Positions 24,701-36,293 of a stretch of DNA of 64,000 bases are shown here, piece by piece. Position numbers and translations under genes: made by a program. Source of the stretch: Auanema rhodensis (taxonomy: Eukaryota > Nematoda > Chromadorea > Rhabditida > Rhabditidae); assembly GCA_964057225.1 (NCBI GenBank), contig OZ059894.1, positions 10,054,131 through 10,118,130 of the forward strand, written 5' to 3'. The notes under the pieces are model-generated. The model worked only from the letters and a program-made list of their open reading frames with translations, was not told the origin of the DNA and made no database searches. Position 1 is the stretch's first letter, and every line of letters starts with the position of its first letter.

Positions 24701-27700
24701 TCGAAACCATAAAAACTATTGAAAATAAGAAATAATTTCATGAAGAAATGTCATTAACGACTGAATTTGGACAAATAGTCATCTACAACTATGAAACTGA
24801 GATCTAATATTCTTCAAAAGCTATGACTAAGTAGACAAGAGGTAGAGAAAATGATTGGTTAAACCTTATTTGAAGCTTCAAATCACATGAAAGCTTTCGG
24901 TTTCACTTTTCAAAATAGAAAAAAAGCTAAAAAATGAAGAAAAACAGCAAATTGCTTGCATGAAAAGCAGATTTTTTTCTTCGAAAACTAGCTAGAATTC
25001 AGTTATACTGGACGGCCGGCATTGATATTCGTTGTAAGTTTGGCAACGCTGGATAACTTATGGAAATAGTTATTCACGTGCTCAATGACGTCCGTTGGAA
25101 TGTTTTTAGATCAGGCCGCAAAACTAGAACTTTCTTATGAATAGTGCCAAAGAGATTTTAGCGGATAATTCAGAAGAAGCAACTCGCGACGACCGGAAGT
25201 AGCGCGACGATGGATGTGACGGAGGGGGGATGAGGATGAGGATGAGGAATATAAGCAGACAAGCATAAGCAGAAGAAGAAGAAAAGATGCCAGAAACAGG
25301 AAAAAATGTGAAACAAGGCCGATCTGAGGAATATTTATACGTTGATTTTGCTTCTATATAAGAGAAAATAATCAAAATTCTTGAGAGAGAGAGAGAGAGA
25401 AGGTTTGTATAGACAACGACGGAAGATTACAGCTTTAAAGCTGTATAAAGTCGGAAAAATTGAAAAAGGCATTGAAATCAAAACATTTCTTCCTTTTATT
25501 TGAGACAACGATGGCAAAAAAAATGGAAAACGAACAGAGACCATAAAGAATATGACCATTGGCCTACTGAGTAAAACATAGCTTACTAATATGGGAGTCT
25601 GATGAGCACAAGCTGCTGCAGAAGAAGCAAATGTGAAGTTTTTGCGATCCATTCATCATGAACGATGTTGTACACCAAATGGGAGAAAAAGAAACAAGAA
25701 TTAAAGTATTTTGAGCGAGAAAAAATGCTAAAAGGAGAGGTTTTCACATCATACACAGCCAACTATCATTATGTTTATCAATGAAGTAACAACATCTGAA
25801 GAATTACGTGAATTCAGTACACTTTTACGTGAAACTTTACGTGATATTCTAATTTGAAAATAATCTACCATAAGACAATGAAGTGGATTAGCTGAAGATG
25901 TGATGAGAAAGAGTAGAAGGGAGGTATAGATAGAACAAATTTATGATGATTGAAATCGAGAATATTTTCAGTTTTTAAAGAATAAAAAACAAAAAGAAAT
26001 TAGTATATAAGTAAACAAACGTATTTATATGTATATATTTAGCTTAAATAGAAGAGAAGGATATATAGAGGATAGAAACAGCATCATTAAACTGACCAGT
26101 CACTAGGGAATAACTAAGATGATCGAAAAAATTGGAAAAAAAGAAAGAAAAGAGAACACATAGATAAAGATAGATGAATAGCTTGTATAACTTTATCATA
26201 TAAGACAAATAAAAACTAAAAATTATAATTATAATTAAAGTTAGATATAGAAATGAAGAATTATAAAGATAATAGCTTGTGAAGTGGCTTAAAACGGTCA
26301 GAAATGGGCTTGACTGTTTAAATTCTGTAGTCTTTGTTGACAGAGACGATGACGAGAAAACGATATTGAATATCAATTAAGGAGATTCAAATATGAACTA
26401 TAAAGAGATAAAGAGCTCTTGAAGCTATATGAAACTCAAATTTTCCGAATGAAAAGTATCAAAAGCATAGATAGTTGAGACATAGAAAGCAGATATCATA
26501 GGTAGTAGACATAGAGGATATGTATGTTTCAGGCAAGATTATAAGAATTGAACTCATTATTTCAAGTTCAATACATTTTGCGCCTTCCTTAATAATTATT
26601 AAAAGAAGAAAAATTATATAAGAATAGATGGAAATAGACAAGGATATAAGAGGAAAAAGAGGGAGAAGAGGAAGAAAAAGATGAAGAAAGTCAAAGAAAG
26701 AAGTGAGGAATGATGATTTAGATGAAACTTATATACTATTACCATCACTTTATACTTTTATAAAAATATATTCAAAAACAAAAGGATATGATAGAAGATC
26801 CTAAGCTTACCGTTACTATACAAGCTGATGTCAAGTTGCAGAATAGATGGGAATGGATATGGCTTGCTGAACAGCATAATGATTAGTGTTCAAACAAGGT
26901 GAATGGCTAATGGGAAAAGAAAAGATGGGTGATGGTTGGGTTTAAAAAAAGAATAAAATGAAACAGGATGATGATACTAAGTGAAACTATAAAAAGTTTT
27001 TGATCAGCTTTAATTTGAAAAAGAAACAAAAAAAGAAAAACATGACAGAGAATAGAAGATAGAGAGAGTAAGTAAAAGGATGAGAGTCAATACATAAACT
27101 ACTGGTGGTTACGAAGAATATAAAAGCTTCAAGAGAATGCTTCTTCTAGAAAAAGAAACATTAGCACTACGTCAAAGATAATTTACAAGAATCATTTATT
27201 GACCTTTTTGCTTGCTTAATGTTGTTTTTAGTTTCAACATCAACTGTTGCTAAACAAGGAAATTCATTCGTGTAAAGGTGTAAAGATTCTAATCGTTATC
27301 TAACATCATCTAATAGAAAATGAACAAGTAACAGATTTTCATTAAGTAAATAAAGAATATATAAAGAGATTAAACTTACAGTAATTAAACAGATTTAACC
27401 AGAACATCAAGCTTTATAGCTATCTATTTGCGTTTGTGGGTGAGGTAATAAACAGCAAAAAATATACATAGAGAGAGAGGGGGGGGATAGAGAGGGGTGA
27501 AGAAGGGGATGAATGAATGGAGCAAATGGATAAAAGAAAAGATTATAAAGCATCATTATCACTTTAGAGCTTGTAGCCACGTGATGGAATAGCATTTTTC
27601 TGAAGAAAAAAAAAGAAGATCAAGGTAAAGTATATTTAAGTGGAAGTTTTGGTTTTCATCTCAGGAATGTTCACGCTCTTTTTAACAAATTCTAAAAATA

Positions 27701-29074
27701 ATATACAAAAGTAAAGAATCAAAGGTGATAAACTACAATATGCCGTGAATTTGTAAAATAGAAAGAAAAATGAAGATGAGATAGATGAAAGAGAAAAAGA
27801 TGAAAAAAAACTATTCAAGAGGGTAAATATGAAAATTTGTATCTGAATGTGATGATGTACTCTTAAGTGTCAAACTTAGAATGTTTAACAAGATGTTTTA
27901 AGAGGAAAATCTTCACAGATACACGTGTACGATCAGGTTGACGTGAGCTCCGTAATGTTGGTCAGATAGTATGTGAGATATGTGGACATCAGTGATTAGA
28001 AATCATACGGCACATCTTTGAGCTTAAACGTCAGAGAAATGAAGAAAAGATTGTAGTGACGGGAGGGGTGGGGTGGGGTAGAGTAGAGGATATGTGATAA
28101 GCAATTCGTGGGTCTTCACAGAGATTCAGCAAAAACAACGACAAATAGATGAAGGCGGCGGACTGTCGACAGCGCATGAATCGACAGGGAGGGTGTGGGG
28201 GAGATGCGAGGCTAACAGATGAGATGGACGGTGAAGTCAGATATGAGGACAAATGGTTGAAGATGATAGTAATGAGGAGGATAAAAAGAAAAAAAGCAAT
28301 GTGGATAAAGATAGAAAGGAATGGAAACTAAAGATGTTTTATTAGACGAGAAAACAGAGAAAAAGAAGCGCGCAACTCTTGAAGTCATCACTAAGCTCAA
28401 GTTGGAACAAAAATGAAATGACAGAATAGATGTATCGATAAGTTGTGTGAGAAAAAAAGAATCTAAAACAAACGTTAGAATGAAACTATAAAATGAACTA
28501 ACATGATGAGAATGATGAAGGAGCACAGTAGGTGGCTGAGAAAAGAAAAAGAAAAAACAAAGCCAAATCGTCTTTTAAAGAAAATCAGAAAAAAAAATAG
28601 AAAAGTGATGAATGGTTCAAGAATGAAAAGTAAATTCAAAACCTTATATGTATGAATGTTTTGATCAAATAAAATAAATAAATAAACAAATAAATAAAGT
28701 AATAGAAACAGAATAATGGGCTTTTTTTGGTAAAAAAAAACGTCTGAGATAATCCATAAATGGATATGAAAAGGCAAGGTCATCAATGGGAAAAAAAGTT
28801 AAAATAGCAAATAATACTTGTTGTTTATGAATAAAATTCACAGAGATTTGTATAAAATCTCATCTTTTTGCCTTTAAAGTTCAGAGAGAAAAATTAGAAA
28901 AAAGAGAGAAAAGAGTGAGGAAGAAGAAAAAAGCAGATGAGAAAAGGTCAGGTAGAAATATGTCTTTGAATTGAAATTCCTTGAGAAGAATTGTTGAAAG
29001 AAAATTGTATTAAACATTGAGAATATGATACAGAGAGAGTTAATTCTATAAGATTGGAGAAGAAAATAAGAGAA

Positions 29075-29140
<66 letters not shown>

Positions 29141-30115
29141 CGAAAAGATGAAAGAGCAATGTATAGACAGTTTCAACATGTATCTTTACATAAATAAACT
29201 AATGCAAGGATGAAGATAAAGCAAGGTGATGAACGGAACAAGACAAGCAGTTCGGAAACATCTTTCGTTGAAATCATAACCACTTAACAATGAAAGAGAT
29301 ACGGTTTCATATCGGCCTCATAACCGGAGTGAGCTAGAAGTAGCTGCGATAGCCGGAGGGAAACAACCAGGATAGTGACGACAATAACGATTATCCTCAA
29401 CAGCTTCAGACTTCTAGCGTTGAACCGGATGTTCCGGATGTATGGATATGTTGTATTGGGTGGGGAAGGTAGGTGAGGTGAGGTGAAAGGACGAGAACGA
29501 TTGACTGAAAGACCGTAGAGAGATTCAAAAGAATAAAAGAACAGAAAGAGAGAGGGAGAGGAAGAGAGAGAAAGAGAATAAGAAAAAGAGAGAGAGAGAA
29601 AGGTAAAAGGAAAAGAGAGATTAGGCGAAAACGAGGATGAGTATGATGATCACCATCATTGACATCATCATCATACATTTAGGACCACATGAAGAGGAGC
29701 GAAGGTCAGCAATGCTTTGCAGTAATCTGGTTAGAGCCAACAATCATCCAAAAACCCAAAAATGGTCAGTGGATTAGCACTTATCAGAGTGAAAGAGGAA
29801 AAGAAAAAAAATGAATTAATTGAATTAGAAAGGTCAAAACCCTTTATAATCATTTGTTAAAGATGAAGACAAGGGGTAAGAGGGAGAGGAGAAACATTCA
29901 CGACGATAGACGTATAGACACACAAAATAGATTGAATTAATGATAATTAGATTAGCATAATGGCAACATATACAAAAATAAACATAGAAAAACAACAAAT
30001 GTATATATATATAGTTAGACTTACCTCGTAATAAGACATCTGGATCATCATCCGTTGGACATGGATCAATCTGTGAATCGTAGTGAGAAAATCGTCGTCG
30101 AAACCAGGATGACAT
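8493..30115 (-). CDS. uig-1: Cdc42-type RhoGEF (DH-PH), UIG-1/PLEKHG-like
   Basis: The product is 954 aa from 22 exons: 30025-30115, 20766-20916, 20653-20711, 20495-20591, 20252-20392, 20093-20167, 11662-11731, 11495-11610, 11140-11425, 11016-11086, 10797-10947, 10564-10740, 10354-10506, 10051-10306, 9880-9998, 9722-9823, 9518-9676, 9368-9469, 9152-9321, 9031-9100, 8646-8791, 8493-8595. Every junction keeps frame. Residues 1-285 are Ser/Arg-rich and probably disordered, the DH domain spans about 290-475, the PH domain 496-605, and a Ser/Arg-rich tail follows. The DH CR3 helix LLKPVQRILKYHLFLE is intact. The pattern (DH, short linker, PH, long tail) and the LDTERSYVQDL start match PLEKHG1-3 and C. 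elegans UIG-1, a Cdc42 GEF that binds UNC-112 at muscle attachments. The orthology call is from memory of the family, not a search. An AG lies 11 nt before the ATG, consistent with trans-splicing. Confidence 0.9.
8904..8942 (-). CDS. Optional 13-codon cassette of the RhoGEF gene
   Basis: Between exons 20 and 21 an acceptor (CATAACAG) and a donor (CAC/gtaatg) bound 39 nt open in the correct phase, encoding VLHDVSLAHVLLH. Including or skipping it keeps the frame, so it could be an alternative cassette (967 versus 954 aa). The donor is weak, and the plus strand of the same block is also open. Confidence 0.3.
10051..10506 (-). other. PH domain exons
   Basis: Exons 10354-10506 and 10051-10306 encode a PH domain directly after the DH. 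It starts with the strand LSAYGDLLLESSFRL, continues through VRLLFLFEEMLLIVKQ, and ends in the Trp-containing helix RIWMTELKRMML. This tandem DH-PH order is standard for Dbl-family GEFs, where PH tunes exchange and membrane binding. Confidence 0.85.
10564..11425 (-). other. DH (Dbl homology) domain exons
   Basis: Four exons (11140-11425, 11016-11086, 10797-10947, 10564-10740) cover about residues 290-475. CR1 has LDTERSYVQDLNDVIQGYL. The seryl-rich region before CR1 (DSGIGSYSASLSS) is typical of PLEKHG proteins. CR3 contains the KPVQRILKYHLFL helix that contacts the GTPase switch regions. No key residue is missing, so an active exchange factor is expected. Confidence 0.9.
15151..15187. repeat. 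(GGA)n tract
   Basis: Imperfect GGA/GAG trinucleotide run inside the large RhoGEF intron. The minus-strand reading as poly-Pro is an artefact of the repeat. Confidence 0.9.
16565..16593. repeat. (GAA)n tract
   Basis: About nine GAA units. Minus-strand frame reads poly-Ser. Confidence 0.9.
18697..18739. repeat. (TC)n microsatellite
   Basis: About 21 TC units, one of the few long tracts in this intron where the plus strand is the pyrimidine strand. Confidence 0.9.
20252..20392 (-). promoter_or_regulatory. RhoGEF exon 5 with an internal alternative start
   Basis: This exon opens with GATC then ATG GCT CCA, only 4 nt after a GATTACAG acceptor. It reads MAPDESLMILQQQNQQQ. It splices in frame from exon 4 but would also serve as a trans-spliced first exon for a shorter isoform missing about the first 134 residues. 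The acceptor-to-ATG spacing matches the trans-spliced starts of other genes in the window. Confidence 0.35.
28061..28078 (+). other. G-quadruplex motif
   Basis: GGGAGGGGTGGGGTGGGG: four G-runs of 3-4 separated by single-base loops, an ideal G4 consensus. It lies on the template strand of the RhoGEF gene inside its first intron. Confidence 0.8.
29070..29137. repeat. (GA)n microsatellite
   Basis: About 68 nt of GA with one or two AAAG interruptions near its start. Confidence 0.95.
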
Positions 30116-30746
30116 CAGAAAATCAGCTGTTTCAGGACATTACAGGTAGTATATTTATTAATTTGAGGATTTCTAACTACAAAAAAAAAGGTAAAATATA
30201 AGCATAAATTAGATAAGAAGAGTTCAAATAACGACGATGACTACGACAACGACCGACTATAACAGTATTAAAGATATGTTAGAGAGAGAAAAAGAGAGAG
30301 AGAGAGAGTAAGGTAAATTTAGAGAATTAAAGAAAAAAAGATGAGAAAGAGAAACAGTGGCAATGACAGACAAAGGTTAAAGCAAACACATCAATATCAA
30401 AACAAAAACTTTAAAATAAAAAGTTAATTCTATATTAACTAAACACATATAATAATATAAAGTTAATAATAAAGCAAAAGCCTAAAAAAAGGAAAAAAAC
30501 AACCGATGATTGTAGAAATAAAAGGAAAAATGAAAAAAGAAATTAGCATAAACCTATCACAAACATGTCCAAATGAAAGCGCAGCTTGTTTGTAAATTAT
30601 TGAAAAAAAAAGAAGAGGAAATAATAATATTTTAAATAAAAATATAAAATAAATAATAATAGTTTAATATATTGATTATATATATATATATAAATTGATT
30701 AATTGATTATATAAAGTATAAAATATATAAATATTGTGGATAATAT

Positions 30747-30771
30747 TAGATAGATAGATAGATAGATAGAT
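30747..30771. repeat. (AGAT)n microsatellite
   Basis: About six tetranucleotide units. A second (AGAT)n run lies at 33091-33117. Confidence 0.9.
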
Positions 30772-33263
30772 ATAGAAATATATGAATATAAAATGAATCA
30801 TTTTTGAGAAATATATTCTTAACAATATAATTCATAATAGAATAAAAAATATTTTATATCAATATATATCGGATATATATATATATTTAGATATTGTATA
30901 TATATATATATCGATTATTTAAAATTAAAATCTCAATGATGACATGAAATGAAATAAGAAAAGTAAAAGTTGAAGAATACTACAACTCATGTCTTCAAGA
31001 TATTTCGATACAATTTCATTCCGGAAGTTGTTGGAGTTGCGTCGAAATCATGGTTGAGATTCTTAGACTTTCAGACAACAACATATTCAATCTTCTCATA
31101 AAACTCAAGTTGGTGTTAAAGCTTTAAAGTTGAGTGGGACTAAGAAATTTGATTATATTGATGAAAAGGAAAAAAATTGAGAGTTGAAAAATGAAGTAAT
31201 AGATTCCATACTATTCTAAAAAAAAAAGAAAATAAAGAAAATGATGACAAAAAAATTATAAAAAAAATATTTTTTTTAGAATTGATCAAAGAAAAAAAGA
31301 AAATGTATAAAGTACTTTGAACTTTAAGCGTTGGTTTTTTATGAAAAAATATGAACAAATAGGTATTTAGGTCGAATATAAATGGTTTTATAAAATATAA
31401 CAGAACTGTGTATGTTTCAAAATAAAATAATTTTAGAAATAGAATATGATGACGTGAGTTGTTGCTTGGTTAGTTGAATAGGTTGTTGAATTAAGTAGAA
31501 AGGGTGAGAGGAAGGAGATGGAAACTCCATTAGTTTTAGGTAAAGAAACTGTATTGAGATTGATTATTAACGTATATAGAAGGCGATACATTTATTATAT
31601 GCTTAGTTAAAGAGAGAAAAAGAAAAGAAAAGAGAGAGAGAAAGTGAGAGAAAAGAGAAAGATCTTAGAAAATGAAGAGAATATAGAGAAAACATATTCT
31701 CTTATAAAGTTAGTTTAACTAACTATCTTCTGAATACAAACAAACTTTGTTCGTAAAAGGATAAATATGCCATCGGAAGATTTGAAATGAGTGAGAGAAG
31801 AGAAAGGGATGTGATGCTCATCTAAGGTCAAAAGACTGTCGTGACCCATTAACTACAGCGTTGGCAACATGACGCATAGTCAATGTCCTGAGTCTGAGGG
31901 CAGCCGACGAGATCGTGCTGCTGATGCTGATCATTGTCCCGTTAAGCAGTCGGTCAATCGGCGTGCGTGTGTATCTGTCTGCTGGTGAATAAAGCTGAGC
32001 AGATACGGACGATCTGTAAGAAGTGCTGGATGGATGTGAGCAATGTCTGCTGCAGGCTGGCTGCTGGGCTGGGAGGACAGATCGGCATCTTGTACTACAG
32101 GAGAGGATGAGAGAAGCAGTAGCAATTGATGAAGAGAAATAGATAGATGGAAGAAGAGAGCTACTGACCTCAGATGGCCAAAAATGGTCCGAATGGATTA
32201 AAAAGAAAAGAAAAGAGACCAGATGACGTCGTGTTAGCTGTCATCGTTTAGTTAGAAACAGTCTGCTCGAATATAATAAATGATTGAACGATCTGTAACT
32301 ATAAAATGAATAATAAGGACAAATATCTAAAATAATAGAGAAATATAGTATGAATACAGAATTTTACATAAAACTCTCTCTCTCTTTCTCTGTGTATGTG
32401 TGGGGCTTTCTCTTTATAGATCAACCTTCTTTACCCTTTATCCAACTCTCTATCTCTATCTCGTTCTCAGTTTAATTTATTAATTTTTTGTTAATTATAC
32501 AAAAGATTTGACAGAAATAAACTAATTATTTCATACTATCTATCAATCAATCAACTCATTTTTCAATTATATTTTAATTTCAGCAGCAAATAACATATGA
32601 AATACTGGAAAAGCCTCGAGACAATGATGCTTTCCAACCTTTTGCGCCTTGTAATTCCTTTGGTTTTCACATCAAAAGGATTTTTTATTTATGTTTCGGC
32701 ACGCTTTCATTCTTCTATTTTCTGATGTTTCGTCGAAAAAAAAAAGTTTTTTTTCTTCATAAAAATTGCTCGAAAAGTTTTTGTTCTTCCCATTTGCAAA
32801 CAGATCTTGGCACAAGCTTCAACAAGCTTGTATGATCAGTATTGAAATGGAAAATAGTATGAGAAATGAAGAGAAATTAGAGAATTGAAGATGATCAGTT
32901 AGAACGTCTGGCTTCATTTTCCGGGCGACATCAATCACACCTCACTGACGTTGGAACAGAAATAATGAATATTTTAAAGTAAAGAAAGAACATCAGATAT
33001 TAGTGTTTAAACAAAATAAATAGTTGTATACAATTCAATAAGATAATTAATAAAAAAAATCTTTTTATTAATTATATTTTAACTATATGTATATAGATAG
33101 ATAGATAGATAGATAGGTTTATGTACTATAAAGAAAATGTTACAATTCTTCATTGAAGATTAAGATAAAGGAAAGTATTTAAAATTAAAAAAAAAAGGAA
33201 AAAGAAGAAGAAGAAGTTGTGATGAAGATGAAATGAGTAATAGAAGTAATATGAAAAAGTAAC

Positions 33264-33267
<4 letters not shown>

Positions 33268-33303
<36 letters not shown>
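33268..33303. repeat. (GA)n microsatellite
   Basis: About 18 uninterrupted GA units. Confidence 0.95.
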
Positions 33304-33307
<4 letters not shown>

Positions 33308-33513
33308 GATACAACCGCATAGTTAAGCTGAATTAATGATTTTCACGTAAATTATAACAATTTCACGTACAACTAATATATGAATGTATATTCTAATTAC
33401 ATCATAGAAATACATATCTATCTATCTAACTATATATGAATAGTTAATGTATAATATAATCTATATCTATATATACTATATATATATATAGAGAATAGAA
33501 GTACATAATTTAC

Positions 33514-33603
33514 ATAATGGTCATCTGACCCGAATTCACTCAACTGCCTCAAAATGGTTTCAAATGGTTTGGGTGGCATTGAAGCCGAATACGGAAATGA
33601 CAT
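33514..33603 (-). CDS. Candidate upstream coding exon of the RhoGEF gene
   Basis: Thirty codons starting ATG at 33603 (MSFPYSASMPPKPFETILRQ, then LSEFGSDDHY) end at a donor-like TAT/gtaaat. The frame has no low-complexity bias, unlike everything around it. Using the inner donor TTGA/gtgaat at 33539 leaves one base, which matches the phase needed to read in frame through the RhoGEF exon extended to the acceptor at 30126 (x+CT GAT TTT CTG ATG). That would give a longer N-terminus. It could also belong to an unrelated small gene. Confidence 0.4.
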
Positions 33604-36235
33604 CAAATAAGATACTTGTGAGATGAAATATAAAAGTAATTTCATTTTATTCTTAACTAAAATTGTATAATTAGAATAGTTAAATATATAATTAAATATT
33701 AGGAAGAAGCTGAATCTGAACTGATGAACACTGTAGATGCTTAACTGAGGAAATTAAGAATATTACATCGATGAATTATACAATTTTCAGTAAAAATTGA
33801 ATAATTTTGTGCAAATTTTGAATAAAAAATTATTAAAAAAAAAGAAAAGAAGCAAACATACCAACTAAGGCAAACATGAAGTATGTCTGTTGTACGTGGA
33901 GTTGAAGTGATTACTTCCTTGTCAGCTACTGGAAAAATAGTGAAAATGCAGCAATTTGTTGAGTGCAAACGCTAATGTTCGAGAGAAGCCTTTTTTTGAA
34001 AAAAAAAAGAAAAGAAAAGAAAGAAGTTTGAGTAGTTTTTATAACTGATAAATAGAATGATGACAGAAGCAGAAATGAGGGTGAAGAATGAAAAGATATG
34101 TGAGTTGAAACAGTTGTGGAAAAAAATGTTGGAAAAGAGATAGAAGTAATGAATGTTGAACGGCAGAAAAATGGCGAAAAAGTGCAAAAGCCACGGTGAG
34201 CTTGATTAATAGATCGAATAGATTGTGATTCTTAATCAGGCTCTTTCTTCTTTCTCACATATTGTACAAGAGATAGAGCATTTTGAAACTAAAAATGACA
34301 ACAGATTGTACAAACTTCAAAGAGGTGATGCGAACAGAAAAATCGAAATGAAGAAATTGAGAAAAGAAATTAGTAGTACAATTGAAAAAGATGTTTCTTT
34401 ACGATGATAAAGAAATAGCTTTTGCTTTTCTTTTTTTTGAAAATTGAAACATTCTGGTGCAAAGTTGATGGAGTTAAGGAAGCTACAGGGTATAATAGAA
34501 TTGAATGGTCAGCATTTTGAATGATTTGTTTGTTGGCCAAGCAATCGAAAGTCTATCAGGTCAACAAAGCAAAACCAATTTATATGATATAGTTATGATA
34601 ATAAACGATAAAAAGTCTATCAGTCGTTGTTATAAAGAGAATAATTACAAGTAAGTTTGAGAACGTCTTCTCATACTTGTACTCCCACTTTCTTTCTTTC
34701 TCTCTCTCTATCTATCTTTGTCTCTCATACTCTCTCTTTCTCTCAACTCATATTTCACCTCAGATACTATTATATAGTATTATATTTATTATATGAGGGC
34801 AGGTTTTAGCAGTAATTGCCGGGACAAGAAGAAGGAAAAACTTTTTTCCAACTTAGTCACCGGATTTTAGGCAAAATACGCAAAAAAAAAGTTTTTTTTT
34901 AAAACTAAAATGCTATAAATGCTATTGGCATCATATAGCATACGTGTGGTTAACGATGACGTGATTTTGAAAAACCATGAAGACAGATTGATCGAGAGAA
35001 TGACGAATTTCAGCTTAAAAGGGAGAGAATTGGGAAAAAGAGAGAAAGAAATATAACTAAATACGGAGATAGTAGAAAAGATAGAAAATCCACAACCGGT
35101 ATTCGTGATCCATAGGTTCAGGACAATTTTCGGATTAATATCAGATGGCATTCTGTGAATCGGATGGAACATTGGCTGATCGCTACGAAGAACATAGACG
35201 TACATACACATAACCACATGATACAGATTAAGAATACAAAGTTAATTTTTCTTTTTTTATTTCAAAAAATCGTTGAGATGATTGGACGATTGGACCAGTT
35301 GAGCCTAAACTCAAAGGGCTAAGCTCGAATCAAAATGACATCATAGTTGAGACGTTCATAACGACGTTACGAGAACAACCTTCAATCTCATCTCCGAATA
35401 AGGATTGTAAGTGTGCGTGTGTGACTGTTCACGCTGTTTCTTCATGAAAAGTGAGGTGAATCAACATAGTTCTGACCTAGCGTGATAGACATTGACATCA
35501 GTTGAAACTGAAGACGGGATATGGAAAGAGAAAGGGAGAGATATGCAGGAGAGAAAGAGACGAGAGTATGAGGTATGCATGTATATAGCTTCATGACCAT
35601 ATGGCCATCATTCTCCGTATTTCAAACGAAAATATTATAACTCAATTCAGTTATAATACATATATGTATAAAACAAATGGTTATATATAGTATAATATGT
35701 ATTTACAAATAATTGTTATGGCAATTTAATTTTGTTTTTTGGTTGAAAGTTTCAAATAAAATATATTCGAGCCAAATTCACTTACATAGTTAGTAAATCA
35801 AATAAAAAAAATTGCAAATAATGTATGTGCAAGCTGGTGTTGGATAGGCTTTGATCAAATAAATAGACAGGTGGTTTTAGGATATACCAAGGTCAGCCAG
35901 GTAACTGCTAATTGGTTTTTGTCTGAGCTTTTCAAGCTGAACAGTAGCCTGTTTTCTCTCTCTCTCTCTCTTTCATATATATATGGGATATGACATGAAA
36001 ATTTGAATAATAATGTAGTATAAAGACAATTTTTGAAAGAAATAGGATGACAGGCTTGATGTTTGTAGAAGATGTTATGTAGTATAATATAGTTAATAGG
36101 CAGTGTCTTGTAGAGAGAGAGAGAGAGAGAAATGAAGGAGAAGGAAGGAAAAACACGAAAAGCTGTTTCCTCATCAAAGGTCATTCTACTAAGATAACCA
36201 TGTAAATTGGAAACAGTAGTCTGACCTTTAATTGA

Positions 36236-36293
36236 ACAGAGAGAGAGTGAGAAAGAGAGAGAGAGAGAGAGAGGGAGAAAGAGAGAGAGAGGG
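36236..36293. repeat. (GA)n-rich tract
   Basis: Interrupted GA/GAAA/GGGA purine tract ending in a G-run. Confidence 0.9.

Larger units (their letters stand above)
20917..30024 (-). other. 9.1-kb first intron of the RhoGEF gene
   Basis: Separates the 30-codon first coding exon from the exon 2-6 cluster. The plus strand is strikingly purine-rich throughout (GAGA, GAAA, AAAG), so the transcript is pyrimidine-rich. There is a G-quadruplex motif at 28061 and a long GA tract at 29070. Many minus-strand open frames here are Ser/Leu/Phe translations of that bias and are not genes. A plus-strand 28-codon frame at 25771-25857 is the only one that looks unbiased. Confidence 0.75.

Noticed and set aside
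28874-29179. Minus-strand ORF rich in Ser-Leu repeats (and similar ones at 15128, 35855, 40511, 43301, 45118)
   Set aside because: They are translations of GA/GGA microsatellites and of the purine-rich plus strand. They lack splice partners, domain features or normal codon use.
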